Source: an uncultured Oscillospiraceae bacterium (lineage in GTDB: Bacteria > Bacillota > Clostridia > Oscillospirales > Oscillospiraceae). Taken from it: 47,307 nucleotides of DNA. The stretch spans positions 1 through 47,307 of the forward strand of contig CATLFX010000017.1 in the NCBI GenBank assembly GCA_949935795.1, given 5' to 3'. Below the pieces are notes generated by a model that saw nothing but the letters and a program-made list of their open reading frames with translations, did no database searches and was not told the origin of the DNA. Positions within the stretch are counted from its first letter, which is position 1. Every line of letters begins with the position of its first letter. The position numbers were made by a program, and so were the translations under genes. Of the stretch, positions 9,330-14,800 are shown one piece after another.

Positions 9330-9358
9330 TTGACACCGTGGCGCAAAAAGGGTATAAT
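9330..9358 (+). promoter_or_regulatory. Perfect consensus sigma-A promoter
   Basis: TTGACA at 9330-9335, 17-base spacer, TATAAT at 9353-9358. It points right, away from the integrase, into a gene-free stretch that ends at a terminator at 9408-9445, and it overlaps the region where the integrase promoter must lie. Confidence 0.85.
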
Positions 9359-9364
9359 ATCCCT

Positions 9365-9445
9365 GCGCAGGTGTCATAGTTGACCGCTGTGGTATTTGTG
9401 CATCTCGACCGTCCAGGTGTTAGCCGCACCTGGGCGGTTCTTTTT
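9365..9445 (+). ncRNA. Small RNA candidate of about 80 nt
   Basis: A perfect promoter (9330-9358) is followed after about 50 bases by a strong intrinsic terminator (stem 9408-9419 / 9427-9438, then TTCTTTTT). No credible reading frame with a ribosome site lies between. The transcript would be antisense to the integrase upstream region and could modulate integrase, or act on another element or helper transcript. It matches no RNA family I recognise. Confidence 0.6.
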
Positions 9446-9446
9446 G

Positions 9447-9475
9447 TTGCTTTTTGTCACGTGCTGTGCTATGCT
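9447..9475 (+). promoter_or_regulatory. Promoter for holin-like toxin mRNA
   Basis: TTGCTT (9447-9452), 17-base spacer, TATGCT (9470-9475). Start expected near 9482, giving a leader of about 100 nt before the toxin gene. Confidence 0.55.
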
Positions 9476-9555
9476 GGGAGCAGGAAAGAATTATCTTTCA
9501 GCGCTGCCAGTATTCGGTGGACGGTTGGCCTCTCCATCCCGGAGGGGACTTCTTG

Positions 9556-9577
9556 CCCCCTCCGAGAAAGGAGGGGG
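9556..9577 (+). promoter_or_regulatory. Hairpin that masks the toxin ribosome-binding site
   Basis: CCCCCTCC (9556-9563) pairs perfectly with GGAGGGGG (9570-9577), the toxin's Shine-Dalgarno sequence, around a GAGAAA loop. Sequestered ribosome sites are typical of type I toxin mRNAs. Confidence 0.65.
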
Positions 9578-9582
9578 TGCTT

Positions 9583-9672
9583 ATGCTGACTTATTCGGAG
9601 CTGTTTCAGTTCTGCATGGTCGTCATCGGCATTGTGGGCCTGGTTATCCAGGTACATAGCAAAAAGAAGTAA
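9583..9672 (+). CDS. Small hydrophobic peptide, putative type I toxin (holin-like)
   Basis: 29-residue peptide: short polar N terminus (MLTYSELF), one membrane segment (CMVVIGIVGLVIQV) and a basic tail (HSKKK). This layout matches the Firmicute putative holin-like toxin family, whose members are made as type I toxins. Support beyond the peptide: its ribosome site is buried in a perfect 8-bp hairpin, and a consensus promoter on the other strand (9758-9786) transcribes an RNA across its 3' end, with a shared bidirectional hairpin at 9664-9704. Expected role: membrane-damaging peptide that stabilises the element. Toxicity is inferred. Confidence 0.7.
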   Translation: MLTYSELFQFCMVVIGIVGLVIQVHSKKK

Positions 9673-9751
9673 CCGCCCAGCCTCCAAGCAAGCGGTTACT
9701 TCTTTACCGTAAAGCAGAGGGGGCCGACCGTCTACCGGCAGCGCCCTTTCT
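9655..9751 (-). ncRNA. Antisense RNA antitoxin candidate
   Basis: A promoter on the minus strand should start transcription near 9751. The RNA would run leftward and stop at the hairpin 9664-9704, followed by TTTTT, overlapping the toxin stop codon and 3' region. This is the convergent arrangement of TxpA/RatA- and Fst-type systems. Length about 95 nt. Confidence 0.65.
9664..9704. terminator. Bidirectional terminator shared by toxin mRNA and antisense RNA
   Basis: 13-bp perfect stem AAGAAGTAACCGC (9664-9676) with GCGGTTACTTCTT (9692-9704). It spans the toxin stop codon and carries a T-run when read on the minus strand. Confidence 0.75.
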
Positions 9752-9757
9752 ATTTCC

Positions 9758-9786
9758 AGTATAACCGCTGACTTTGAAATTGTCAA
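9758..9786 (-). promoter_or_regulatory. Antisense RNA promoter
   Basis: On the minus strand: TTGACA (9786-9781), exactly 17 bases, TATACT (9763-9758). Near-consensus, as expected for an abundant antitoxin RNA. Confidence 0.8.
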
Positions 9787-9811
9787 TACGCCTGATGAAG
9801 TCCGATTGCGT

Positions 9812-9837
9812 CCGCCCATGTGGGCGGTTCTTTTTTT
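9812..9837 (+). terminator. Rho-independent terminator
   Basis: CCGCCCA / TGGGCGG stem followed by TTCTTTTTTT. It probably ends toxin mRNA that reads through the first hairpin. Confidence 0.7.
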
Positions 9838-9838
9838 G

Positions 9839-9864
9839 CCCGATGTCGGAATTCCGATATCGGG
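9839..9864. promoter_or_regulatory. Palindrome sharing the repressor operator core
   Basis: 26-bp palindrome with one mismatch, one base beyond the repressor stop codon. It contains CCGATATCGG, the same 10-mer that sits inside the spacer of the early rightward promoter at 10398-10407. It could be an auxiliary operator or simply a hairpin at the gene end. Confidence 0.5.
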
Positions 9865-9865
9865 C

Positions 9866-10318
9866 CTATTTCCCCTCTGGCGGCGTTTCTGGCGCGTCTG
9901 GGGGCGGGGTGGTATCGGTTTGCTCCAGTTCATCATCATAGGGTATGGGGTCAAAATTCAACTGATATTTTGGGTTTCCTACAATGGTTTCAAAAACTTC
10001 CTTTCCTATCCGTAGCCCTTCCGTTGTGACTTTTTCCATAATTTCTTCTACTTGGGCCTTGTACTGGATTCCGACGTTGATATCATCAACAGTCGCTTCA
10101 AGGGCTTGGTCGAAAGAATACAGGCTGTAGGGATCAACGCCCAGGGCGGCGGCAATTGCCTTAATCAGTTCTCTTGTTGCTACCCGTTCCCCACTTTCAT
10201 ACCTTCGGATGCTCATTGTGGAAATGCCAACTTTTTGCGCTAATTCTTCCTGGGTTAAACCTGCAATTTTGCGATATTGCCTAATATATTTTCCAGTTTC
10301 TTTTACATCTAATTCCAT
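9866..10318 (-). CDS. XRE-family phage-type repressor
   Basis: 150-residue transcriptional regulator. Helix-turn-helix of the XRE/Cro-CI type at residues 8-62 (IRQYRKIAGLTQEELAQKVG, then STMSIRRYESGERV), followed by a region rich in acidic residues and a proline-rich tail; no RecA-type autocleavage domain is evident. The start is the ATG at 10318 preceded by GAAGGAGG. It is divergent from the Cro-like gene at 10464 across a 145-base control region carrying paired GGAAC repeats, as in lysogeny switches. Expected role: keep the element's rightward operon silent. With no peptidase domain, release may need a helper-phage factor, as in staphylococcal islands (inference). Confidence 0.88.
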   Translation of the reverse strand: MELDVKETGKYIRQYRKIAGLTQEELAQKVGISTMSIRRYESGERVATRELIKAIAAALGVDPYSLYSFDQALEATVDDINVGIQYKAQVEEIMEKVTTEGLRIGKEVFETIVGNPKYQLNFDPIPYDDELEQTDTTPPPDAPETPPEGK

Positions 10319-10463
10319 AATGCCGCCTCCTTCGCTATCAGTATACCACACCTGGAACGAAAAAGGAACACTTTTTTAAAAAATATGTTGACACGGTCCG
10401 ATATCGGTGTTATTATAACCTCGTTGGAACAATTTCGGAACGAAAAATGAAGGGGGTAATAAC
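10319..10463. promoter_or_regulatory. Divergent lysogeny-switch control region
   Basis: Leftward repressor -10 TATACT at 10345-10340. Rightward early promoter TTGACA (10388-10393), 17-base spacer, TATTAT (10411-10416). The spacer contains the palindrome CCGATATCGG (10398-10407). Two direct-repeat pairs GGAAC-N6-GGAAC lie at 10354-10369 and 10426-10441, one at each promoter, with an 11-bp period that places both half sites on one DNA face. Confidence 0.7.
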
Positions 10464-10658
10464 TTGAAAATCGACAACCACAAGCTCGACCTGCTGCTGG
10501 CCAAGCGGTGCAAGAATCTGCGGGACCTGCGGACAGAGACCTCTCCCCAGACGCTGACCCGCATTCGGCGCGGGGAGGATGTGCTACCCGCCACTTTGGG
10601 CCGCATCGCTAAGGCGCTGGGCGTTGATCCAGTGGAAATCTTAAAGGAGGAGGCGTAA
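10464..10658 (+). CDS. Cro-like helix-turn-helix protein
   Basis: 64-residue protein that is essentially one HTH domain (LLLAKRCKNLRDLRTETSPQ, then TLTRIRRGEDV...LGRIAKALGV). The TTG start is chosen from a GAAGGGGG ribosome site. It is the first gene of the rightward operon, divergent from the repressor, which is the position of Cro in temperate phages. Only 3 bases separate it from the next gene. Confidence 0.8.
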   Translation: MKIDNHKLDLLLAKRCKNLRDLRTETSPQTLTRIRRGEDVLPATLGRIAKALGVDPVEILKEEA

Positions 10659-10661
10659 ACC

Positions 10662-11039
10662 ATGATTCAACTGACCAAGGATCTGTGGCTGAAAGCAGAT
10701 GATAGCTGTTATATCGTCGGGAAGCTCAACACCCAGTGCCGCAAGGAGACGCAAGGGGGCCGCAAGGCACGAGGCCTTAACAATCCAACATACTACACTA
10801 CTATGGCTCAAGCCGTGTCCGGCGCGTGTGCGCGGACCCTGCGTCAGGGTGTGGCGGACGGCACCATCACAACCTTGCGGGAGTTTATCCGGGAACAGGA
10901 GAAGTTGTGGGCAGAGTTGAAAACGCTCATTGCCCCGTTGGATAGCGGAGAAGCCCGCCAAAACGCGGTGGGGGCCATTCCAACCACTCCGACGGGTAAT
11001 TACATATCCCAGCTCCAGAACAGTGAAAGGGAGGCTTGA
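10662..11039 (+). CDS. Hypothetical protein, DUF5405-like
   Basis: 125 residues. The pattern (DSCYIVGKLNT, then NPTYYTTMAQAVSGACARTL, then a C-terminal helix ending LWAELKTLIAPL) recalls the phage DUF5405 family as I remember it. Function unknown. Preceded by AAAGGAGG and followed after 2 bases by the excisionase-like gene, so part of the early operon. Confidence 0.6.
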   Translation: MIQLTKDLWLKADDSCYIVGKLNTQCRKETQGGRKARGLNNPTYYTTMAQAVSGACARTLRQGVADGTITTLREFIREQEKLWAELKTLIAPLDSGEARQNAVGAIPTTPTGNYISQLQNSEREA

Positions 11040-11041
11040 CC

Positions 11042-11233
11042 ATGCCAGACATGACCCTTACCCCGCTGTGGTTGACCGTGAAGCAAGCGGCCCAGCTGCT
11101 CCAGCTGTCGGAGGACGTGGTATATCCTCTGACCCATCGGAGCGATTTCCCCGCCGTGCGCATTGGCCGCACGATCCGCATTGACCGCCGCCGCCTGGAG
11201 GACTGGGCAGCGGAGCAGACGAAAGGAGCCTAA
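11042..11233 (+). CDS. Excisionase-like / MerR-type DNA-binding protein
   Basis: 63 residues with a winged HTH of the helix_turn_helix_17/excisionase type: LTVKQAAQLLQLSEDVVYPL, then FPAVRIGRTIRIDRRRLEDW. Such proteins bind near attachment sites and direct integrase toward excision. The ATG at 11042, with GGGAGG seven bases upstream, is preferred over a TTG at 11036. Being in the early operon under repressor control fits an excisionase. Confidence 0.75.
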   Translation: MPDMTLTPLWLTVKQAAQLLQLSEDVVYPLTHRSDFPAVRIGRTIRIDRRRLEDWAAEQTKGA

Positions 11234-11236
11234 ATC

Positions 11237-11551
11237 ATGAAAAACGAGATCATTTTGAACCTGCGGCAGTTCCCCGTGCTGGTTTATGACAGCCACAAAG
11301 ACATCGGCACAGAGGAAACCATCGTCGTCACCGTGGCAAAGAATCAGCTCCAGGCCGCCCAGATCGTGGGCCAGTCCTCCAAAGAGCTGATCGAGCGCCT
11401 GTGTGAGCGGCAGGGCTACACCGTGCTGGAGATCGGCAAGCCGTCCAAGGTGGCTGTCACCGTGGGCCTGGACAAGCTGGTGGAGCAGCACGAGGAACAG
11501 GCCAAGTGGAACTACCTCAACGGGATCAGCGGCGGGGAGGCGGAAACTTGA
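11237..11551 (+). CDS. Hypothetical protein
   Basis: 104 residues, no family recognised. A beta-rich N-terminal half (IILNLRQFPVLVYD, then EETIVVTVAK) precedes a helical C terminus with acidic residues. It overlaps the following gene by 4 bases, indicating translational coupling in the early operon. Confidence 0.7.
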   Translation: MKNEIILNLRQFPVLVYDSHKDIGTEETIVVTVAKNQLQAAQIVGQSSKELIERLCERQGYTVLEIGKPSKVAVTVGLDKLVEQHEEQAKWNYLNGISGGEAET

Positions 11552-11772
11552 GCAAATTGAAGCCGTGCCCCTTCTGCGGGGGTGAAGCTGACCTATACAG
11601 GGAATACGGTAGGAGGAGCTGGTTTATTTCCGTAAGGTGTGAAGTTTGTGAAGCACGGTCCAGAGCCCATGAGACACGGAAGGATGCTGATGAAGAAGAT
11701 TTTTGGGAGTGTGGGGCTGCGGCCAAGGCGAAAAGAGACTGGAACAGGAGGAAAGTAGGCAATGAGCGATAA
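11548..11772 (+). CDS. Lar-type restriction-alleviation / zinc-ribbon protein
   Basis: 74 residues. Starts KLKPCPFCGGEADL and has a second pair in VRCEVCEARS, giving a CPFCGG...CxxC zinc ribbon, then an aromatic/tryptophan segment ending KAKRDWNRR. This is the Lar_restr_allev family layout; Rac-prophage Lar modulates type I restriction-modification to protect incoming DNA. TTG start overlapping the previous stop, with GGGGAGG seven bases upstream. The specific role is inferred. Confidence 0.75.
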   Translation: MSKLKPCPFCGGEADLYREYGRRSWFISVRCEVCEARSRAHETRKDADEEDFWECGAAAKAKRDWNRRKVGNER

Positions 11773-12520
11773 ACCAAGAGACGATTTGCACTACTTCCAA
11801 TGGGAGGTGTCCGACGCAAAAGCCTTACAAAAAATGCTTCACGCTGAGAAAATTACCTTGGCGCAAATCGGTGAGTTATTTCTTGCTGTTATGGATTATG
11901 TTGACAAAGTAGAAGTCGAAGTTTCTCCCGAATTGCTGTTTATTTATACCACTTTCACGACCCGGATAGACAGTAAAAGGGAGGCCCGCGTAAAAATTGG
12001 CGCATCCAGGGCTGAAAACGGCCAAAAAGGCGGTCTGGCAAAAGCTGAGAACGCCAAAAAGAAGGCCACGGGGCCTAAGTTCACCCCACCCACACAGAAA
12101 CAGTTCCGGGACGCTGTGGAGCACTTTATTGACAATGGAGAGATTTCAGAGGACACCACTGACTATGATGCAGATTCGTTCTTTGATAAGCTAAAGGATG
12201 CCGGATGGACTATCAACGGAAACCCCATCCAATCCCGGACAGACTGGGAGTGTGCCATCAAAGCGAAGTTTTTCGAGTTCAATATTGCCAGTATCCGGCA
12301 CCTGTATTATCCTGTGTTTTCTGCTATTTTTGCGGATTTCTGTATCGACAAGGAAAAAGACGGCGGGGAGTGGGCAGACAATGCCACCTATGATTTTATG
12401 GACACATATGACGAAAATTCGAAATGCTGGATTGTTCAGGGAGAGAGCTTTCGCGCCGCCGACTGGAAAAGTGCCCTTACCCGTTTCATGAAAGGGTATA
12501 GCGATTCTAGCGACACGTAG
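11762..12520 (+). CDS. Replication-type protein (DUF6291-like)
   Basis: 252 residues. The N-terminal region (DDLHYFQWEVSDAKAL...LFLAVMDYVD) and the basic linker GQKGGLAKAENAKKK resemble DUF6291 phage proteins that occupy the replication-initiator position. A second domain (residues 110-160, FRDAVEHFIDNGE...DSFFDKLKDAGW) could be DNA-binding. It is immediately followed by, and partly overlaps, an array of TAGC(G/A)A repeats, as initiators often are. No helicase or primase motif is visible. The initiator role rests on family resemblance and on the iterons. Confidence 0.65.
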   Translation: MSDKPRDDLHYFQWEVSDAKALQKMLHAEKITLAQIGELFLAVMDYVDKVEVEVSPELLFIYTTFTTRIDSKREARVKIGASRAENGQKGGLAKAENAKKKATGPKFTPPTQKQFRDAVEHFIDNGEISEDTTDYDADSFFDKLKDAGWTINGNPIQSRTDWECAIKAKFFEFNIASIRHLYYPVFSAIFADFCIDKEKDGGEWADNATYDFMDTYDENSKCWIVQGESFRAADWKSALTRFMKGYSDSSDT

Positions 12521-12560
12521 CGAATTTAGCAAATGCTAGGATTTTTAGCAAATCCAGCAA
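12499..12560 (+). repeat. Iteron array, putative replication origin
   Basis: Seven hexamers of TAGCGA/TAGCAA type start at 12499, 12508, 12518, 12527, 12537 (degenerate TAGGAT), 12546 and 12555 (CAGCAA), a spacing of 9-10 bases, about one DNA turn. They straddle the end of the replication-type gene and run into an AT-rich stretch (12571-12610). This is classic iteron-origin architecture. Confidence 0.65.
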
Positions 12561-12597
12561 AACTGCACACCTAGTTACTTATTGATTTAATTATCAA

Positions 12598-12663
12598 GTT
12601 ATCTATTGAGTAATCTATCAGCGAGCGAAAGCGAGCGATGATAGAGTTATCGAAATAGATAAC
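12598..12663. repeat. 66-bp nested inverted repeat beside the iterons
   Basis: Outer arms GTTATCTATT (12598-12607) and AATAGATAAC (12654-12663) are perfect. Inside lies a second pair, CTATCA / TGATAG, enclosing two direct copies of GCGAGCGA. It could extrude a cruciform. It lies between the AT-rich segment and a bidirectional terminator, consistent with part of an origin. Confidence 0.65.
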
Positions 12664-12671
12664 AAGCTACA

Positions 12672-12742
12672 GCAGTAAAAAAGCCGTCGGGCGACGGCGG
12701 GGGCCTTTGAGCGGCCCCGCCGCCCCTCCGTCTTTTTACTGC
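12672..12742. terminator. Compound bidirectional terminator
   Basis: Outer arms GCAGTAAAAA / TTTTTACTGC. Inside, GCCGTC-GGGC-GACGGC followed on the minus strand by TTTTTT is a terminator for leftward transcripts; a second GC-rich stem (about 12697-12719) ends in CCGTCTTTTT on the plus strand. It separates the replication segment from the small-gene run. Confidence 0.65.
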
Positions 12743-12762
12743 AAGGGAAGGACGGTGAGCAC

Positions 12763-13057
12763 GTGGAAGCACTGGACCTGTTCAAGCCGCTGAGTGAGAT
12801 ACCCGAGATGGACACCAGCTATTTCAAACCGTGGACGCTGGGGATGCTCTACGAGGTGGAGCCGGAGCTGGAGGCCATCGCTACCAGAGCCGTGGCACAG
12901 AAACGGCGGCGGCTACCCGGCGAAGCGGACGGCCTACGTCCAGGCGAAAGACGCCGCCTGGAAACTGGCGGGCTGGTATGCCCGGGACCCGCGCTTGCGC
13001 AGTAAGGAGGCATGGGATTGCCTATTTCGCTACATACTGGACGAATTGAACATTTGA
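12763..13057 (+). pseudogene. Frameshifted small phage-type gene
   Basis: GTG start after GGAAGGACGG. The first ~48 codons read sensibly (MEALDLFKPLSEIPEMDTS...) in one frame. The natural continuation (GYPAKRTAYVQAKDAAW...FRYILDELNI) is in the next frame. Removing one A from the AAA run near 12903 restores a ~97-residue protein. No family recognised. Real lesion or homopolymer sequencing error. Confidence 0.6.
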
Positions 13058-13076
13058 CACCGAAAGGAGAAAAATC

Positions 13077-13266
13077 ATGAGCGAACAGAAAACTTGCCCA
13101 CTGCTGGCGGCGGGGGACCCGGATCACACGCCAGTTAGCGCATGGTGCAAAAGGTGACCGCTGCGCCTGGGCGTATAGCGGCGGCTGCGCAATTACCACC
13201 ATAGCCCGGTGCTTAGACGACCTGAACGAGCACGGGATCATTACGTGGCCGGAGGATGGGCAATGA
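13077..13266 (+). pseudogene. Frameshifted small cysteine-rich gene
   Basis: ATG after GAAAGGAG. The first frame (MSEQKTCPLLAAGDPDHTPV) stops at 13157, while the downstream part (DRCAWAYSGGCAITTIARCL...) continues in the next frame to a TGA that overlaps the next gene's ATG. Dropping one A from the AAAA run at 13149-13152 yields a ~62-residue Cys-containing protein of a type common in Clostridia phages. The same class of lesion occurs in the gene before it. Confidence 0.6.
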
Positions 13267-13421
13267 GTTACTTCAAGATCTGCCCCCACTGTGGGGCGAA
13301 CCTGGACCCCGGCGAGGTCTGCGACTGCCAGATCGGCGCGCCGGCGCGATGGGCCCCGGTAAAATCCCAAAACGTTTGGGATTTCGGACAAAAAGACCGC
13401 CCCCAGTGCTGCGAACACTGA
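13263..13421 (+). CDS. Small zinc-ribbon protein
   Basis: 52 residues beginning MSYFKICPHCGANLDPGEVCDC, a CPxCG...CxC zinc-ribbon knuckle, with two more cysteines at the C terminus. It overlaps the preceding stop by ATGA. Function unknown. Confidence 0.65.
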   Translation: MSYFKICPHCGANLDPGEVCDCQIGAPARWAPVKSQNVWDFGQKDRPQCCEH

Positions 13422-13496
13422 GGGGCGGCAGGGCGGAACAGGTTTGAACGGCCCCGTTTCCGCCTCCATCATAAATGAAAATGGAGGGTTTGTCAA

Positions 13497-13694
13497 ATGA
13501 CTGAGATCGAGAAAATCCAGAGCTACATAGCTCAACCCACAAGCGGAAAATTCCCGCTTGGCACACGCTACCAGATGAGGATTTCGGAAGTCCTGGCGCT
13601 GTCCCGCATGAACCCGACGGACGCTGTTTGTCTGGCTTTCGACTATGGCCGCGCCAAAGGCTACCGGGCGGCGAAGAAGGAGGCGCGGGCATGA
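13497..13694 (+). CDS. Hypothetical protein
   Basis: 65 residues, start supported by GGAGGG upstream. Contains ISEVLALSRMNPTDAVCLAFDYGRAKGYRAA, a helical pattern seen in small phage proteins. No function assigned. Overlaps the next gene by 4 bases. Confidence 0.6.
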   Translation: MTEIEKIQSYIAQPTSGKFPLGTRYQMRISEVLALSRMNPTDAVCLAFDYGRAKGYRAAKKEARA

Positions 13695-13819
13695 ACACGA
13701 AAGCTGAGACCATCGGGCTGATCGCCGATATGCTCCAGCGGGCAGGTGCCCGCGAGGTGGGGCTTGTTTATTTCTTCCTGCGGGCTTTGCTGGGGGAGGA
13801 GGCGAGCGATGATGAATGA
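13691..13819 (+). CDS. Hypothetical small helical protein
   Basis: 42 residues (MNTKAETIGLIADMLQRAGA...), predicted mostly helical. ATGA overlap with the preceding gene. Similar short peptides occur in Clostridia prophage early regions; function unknown. Confidence 0.55.
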   Translation: MNTKAETIGLIADMLQRAGAREVGLVYFFLRALLGEEASDDE

Positions 13820-14003
13820 AGCCCACAAAAAAGCCCAAGCCACCAGGGAGCGCAATCAGGAGGCCAGAGCGCGGCGGTATGAGGAACAGGCCGCAAACAT
13901 CAGGGCGGCGCGACTGGCCCTCTTGCGTGTCATGGAGAGCGAGGACGCCACCCCCGCCGAAATCCTGGAGGCGGCGCGGCTGCTGGCGGAGTATGGGAAA
14001 TGA
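13809..14003 (+). CDS. Hypothetical charged helical protein
   Basis: 64 residues, highly charged and Ala/Arg/Glu-rich (KAQATRERNQEARARRYEEQ), probably a coiled coil, with a C-terminal helix ATPAEILEAARLLAEYGK. It overlaps the previous gene by 11 bases. Function unknown. Confidence 0.55.
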   Translation: MMNEAHKKAQATRERNQEARARRYEEQAANIRAARLALLRVMESEDATPAEILEAARLLAEYGK

Positions 14004-14013
14004 GTGCCGCCGT

Positions 14014-14175
14014 ATGAAGATCACCATCTCCTACACAGCCGCAGAGGAAAAGGAGGCCACCGCCATTCTGGCGGTCCTCCGTCCTCTTTTACCGGGGGTT
14101 AGAGTACATAAAAACGTGTCCAAACCCCCATTTATTCACCTGTATTTGACCACTAAAAAGCCCCAAAAACGTTGA
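14014..14175 (+). CDS. Hypothetical protein
   Basis: 53 residues (MKITISYTAAEEKEATAILA...IHLYLTTKKPQKR) with beta-alpha-beta character. Last gene before the late promoter at 14193. No function recognised. Confidence 0.55.
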   Translation: MKITISYTAAEEKEATAILAVLRPLLPGVRVHKNVSKPPFIHLYLTTKKPQKR

Positions 14176-14192
14176 AATTTCAAGCCGAACGC

Positions 14193-14222
14193 TTGACCGA
14201 TACCCCCTATATGTGGTATAAT
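14193..14222 (+). promoter_or_regulatory. Strong promoter for the scaffold-capsid module
   Basis: TTGACC (14193-14198), 18-base spacer, TATAAT (14217-14222). It gives the two virion genes their own transcription unit. The transcript start near 14229 leaves a leader of about 120 nt. Confidence 0.75.
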
Positions 14223-14265
14223 TAGCCAAAGCACACAGGAGTACCGCCTACGGGTTAGCGTCAAT

Positions 14266-14307
14266 GAGCGCATGGGAAAGCAGCTTTGCTGTTTCTCCTG
14301 TGCGCTC
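14266..14307 (+). promoter_or_regulatory. Leader hairpin upstream of the scaffold gene
   Basis: GAGCGCA (14266-14272) pairs with TGCGCTC (14301-14307), with an inner GGAAAGCAG / CTGTTTCTCC stem, followed by TTCTTATT. It could be an attenuator or a stabilising 5' structure in the capsid mRNA. Confidence 0.5.
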
Positions 14308-14349
14308 TTCTTATTCAGCCGAACTCACGGCGTAAAACGGAGGTACATC

Positions 14350-14778
14350 ATGGATAACGAGAACAACAATCAGAACACCGAGCAGCAGCCCACCACTCCC
14401 ACCCCGGAGGCATCGGGGGACCAGGGCGAAAAGCTGTTCACGCAAGCAGACGTTGACCGCATCGTTGGCGACCGTCTGGCCCGCGCCAAGAAGGACCGGG
14501 CCAATGATGACCGAGAGGCGGCATTGAAAGCCAAGGAGGCCCGATTGGATTGCCGGGAGTATTTATCTGACAAAAAATACCCTGTGGAACTGCTGGACAT
14601 TCTGGACACGGCTGACGTTGAATCCTTCAAGGGCAACGTGGAGCGGCTGGCCGAAATGTTTCGGAGAACAGAGGACACCGGCCCCACGATCACTGTTGAC
14701 CTGGGCGCACCGCTGTCCTCCAGCCCTTGCGGGAATACCGGGGCTATTGCCAACGCTTTCAAACCGCCTAAAATCTGA
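14350..14778 (+). CDS. Capsid scaffolding protein (DUF4355-like)
   Basis: 142 residues. Acidic/Gln-rich disordered N terminus, then FTQADVDRIVGDRLARAKKD and a charged helical middle, typical of phage scaffold proteins that sit immediately before the major capsid gene. Such proteins template the shell and are absent from the mature head. ATG at 14350 with CGGAGGT upstream; an in-frame ATG at 14272 lies inside the leader hairpin and is rejected. It appears shorter than the usual ~180-200 residues of relatives I recall. The major capsid gene follows after 22 bases. Confidence 0.75.
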   Translation: MDNENNNQNTEQQPTTPTPEASGDQGEKLFTQADVDRIVGDRLARAKKDRANDDREAALKAKEARLDCREYLSDKKYPVELLDILDTADVESFKGNVERLAEMFRRTEDTGPTITVDLGAPLSSSPCGNTGAIANAFKPPKI

Positions 14779-14800
14779 GAATTTTAGGAGTGATTCATGA

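Noticed and set aside
8142-9377. 411-residue integrase starting at 9377
   Set aside because: The extra N terminus overlaps a perfect outward promoter; the GTG at 9308 has AAAGGAG at correct spacing and begins with normal integrase sequence.
9454-9672. 72-residue version of the holin-like peptide
   Set aside because: The upstream extension has no ribosome site and runs through the regulatory hairpin; the 29-residue start at 9583 has a strong Shine-Dalgarno sequence.
12499-12560. CRISPR or coding repeat
   Set aside because: Period of 9-10 bases is far too short for CRISPR; most units lie after the stop codon, so they are not protein repeats.
12849-14027. 392-codon minus-strand open frame across the small-gene run
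   Set aside because: Would contradict five overlapping plus-strand genes with ribosome sites; composition looks like shadow. Two minus-strand terminator hairpins in this region (12677-12692, 13389-13425) keep an antisense transcript possible, but no promoter was found.
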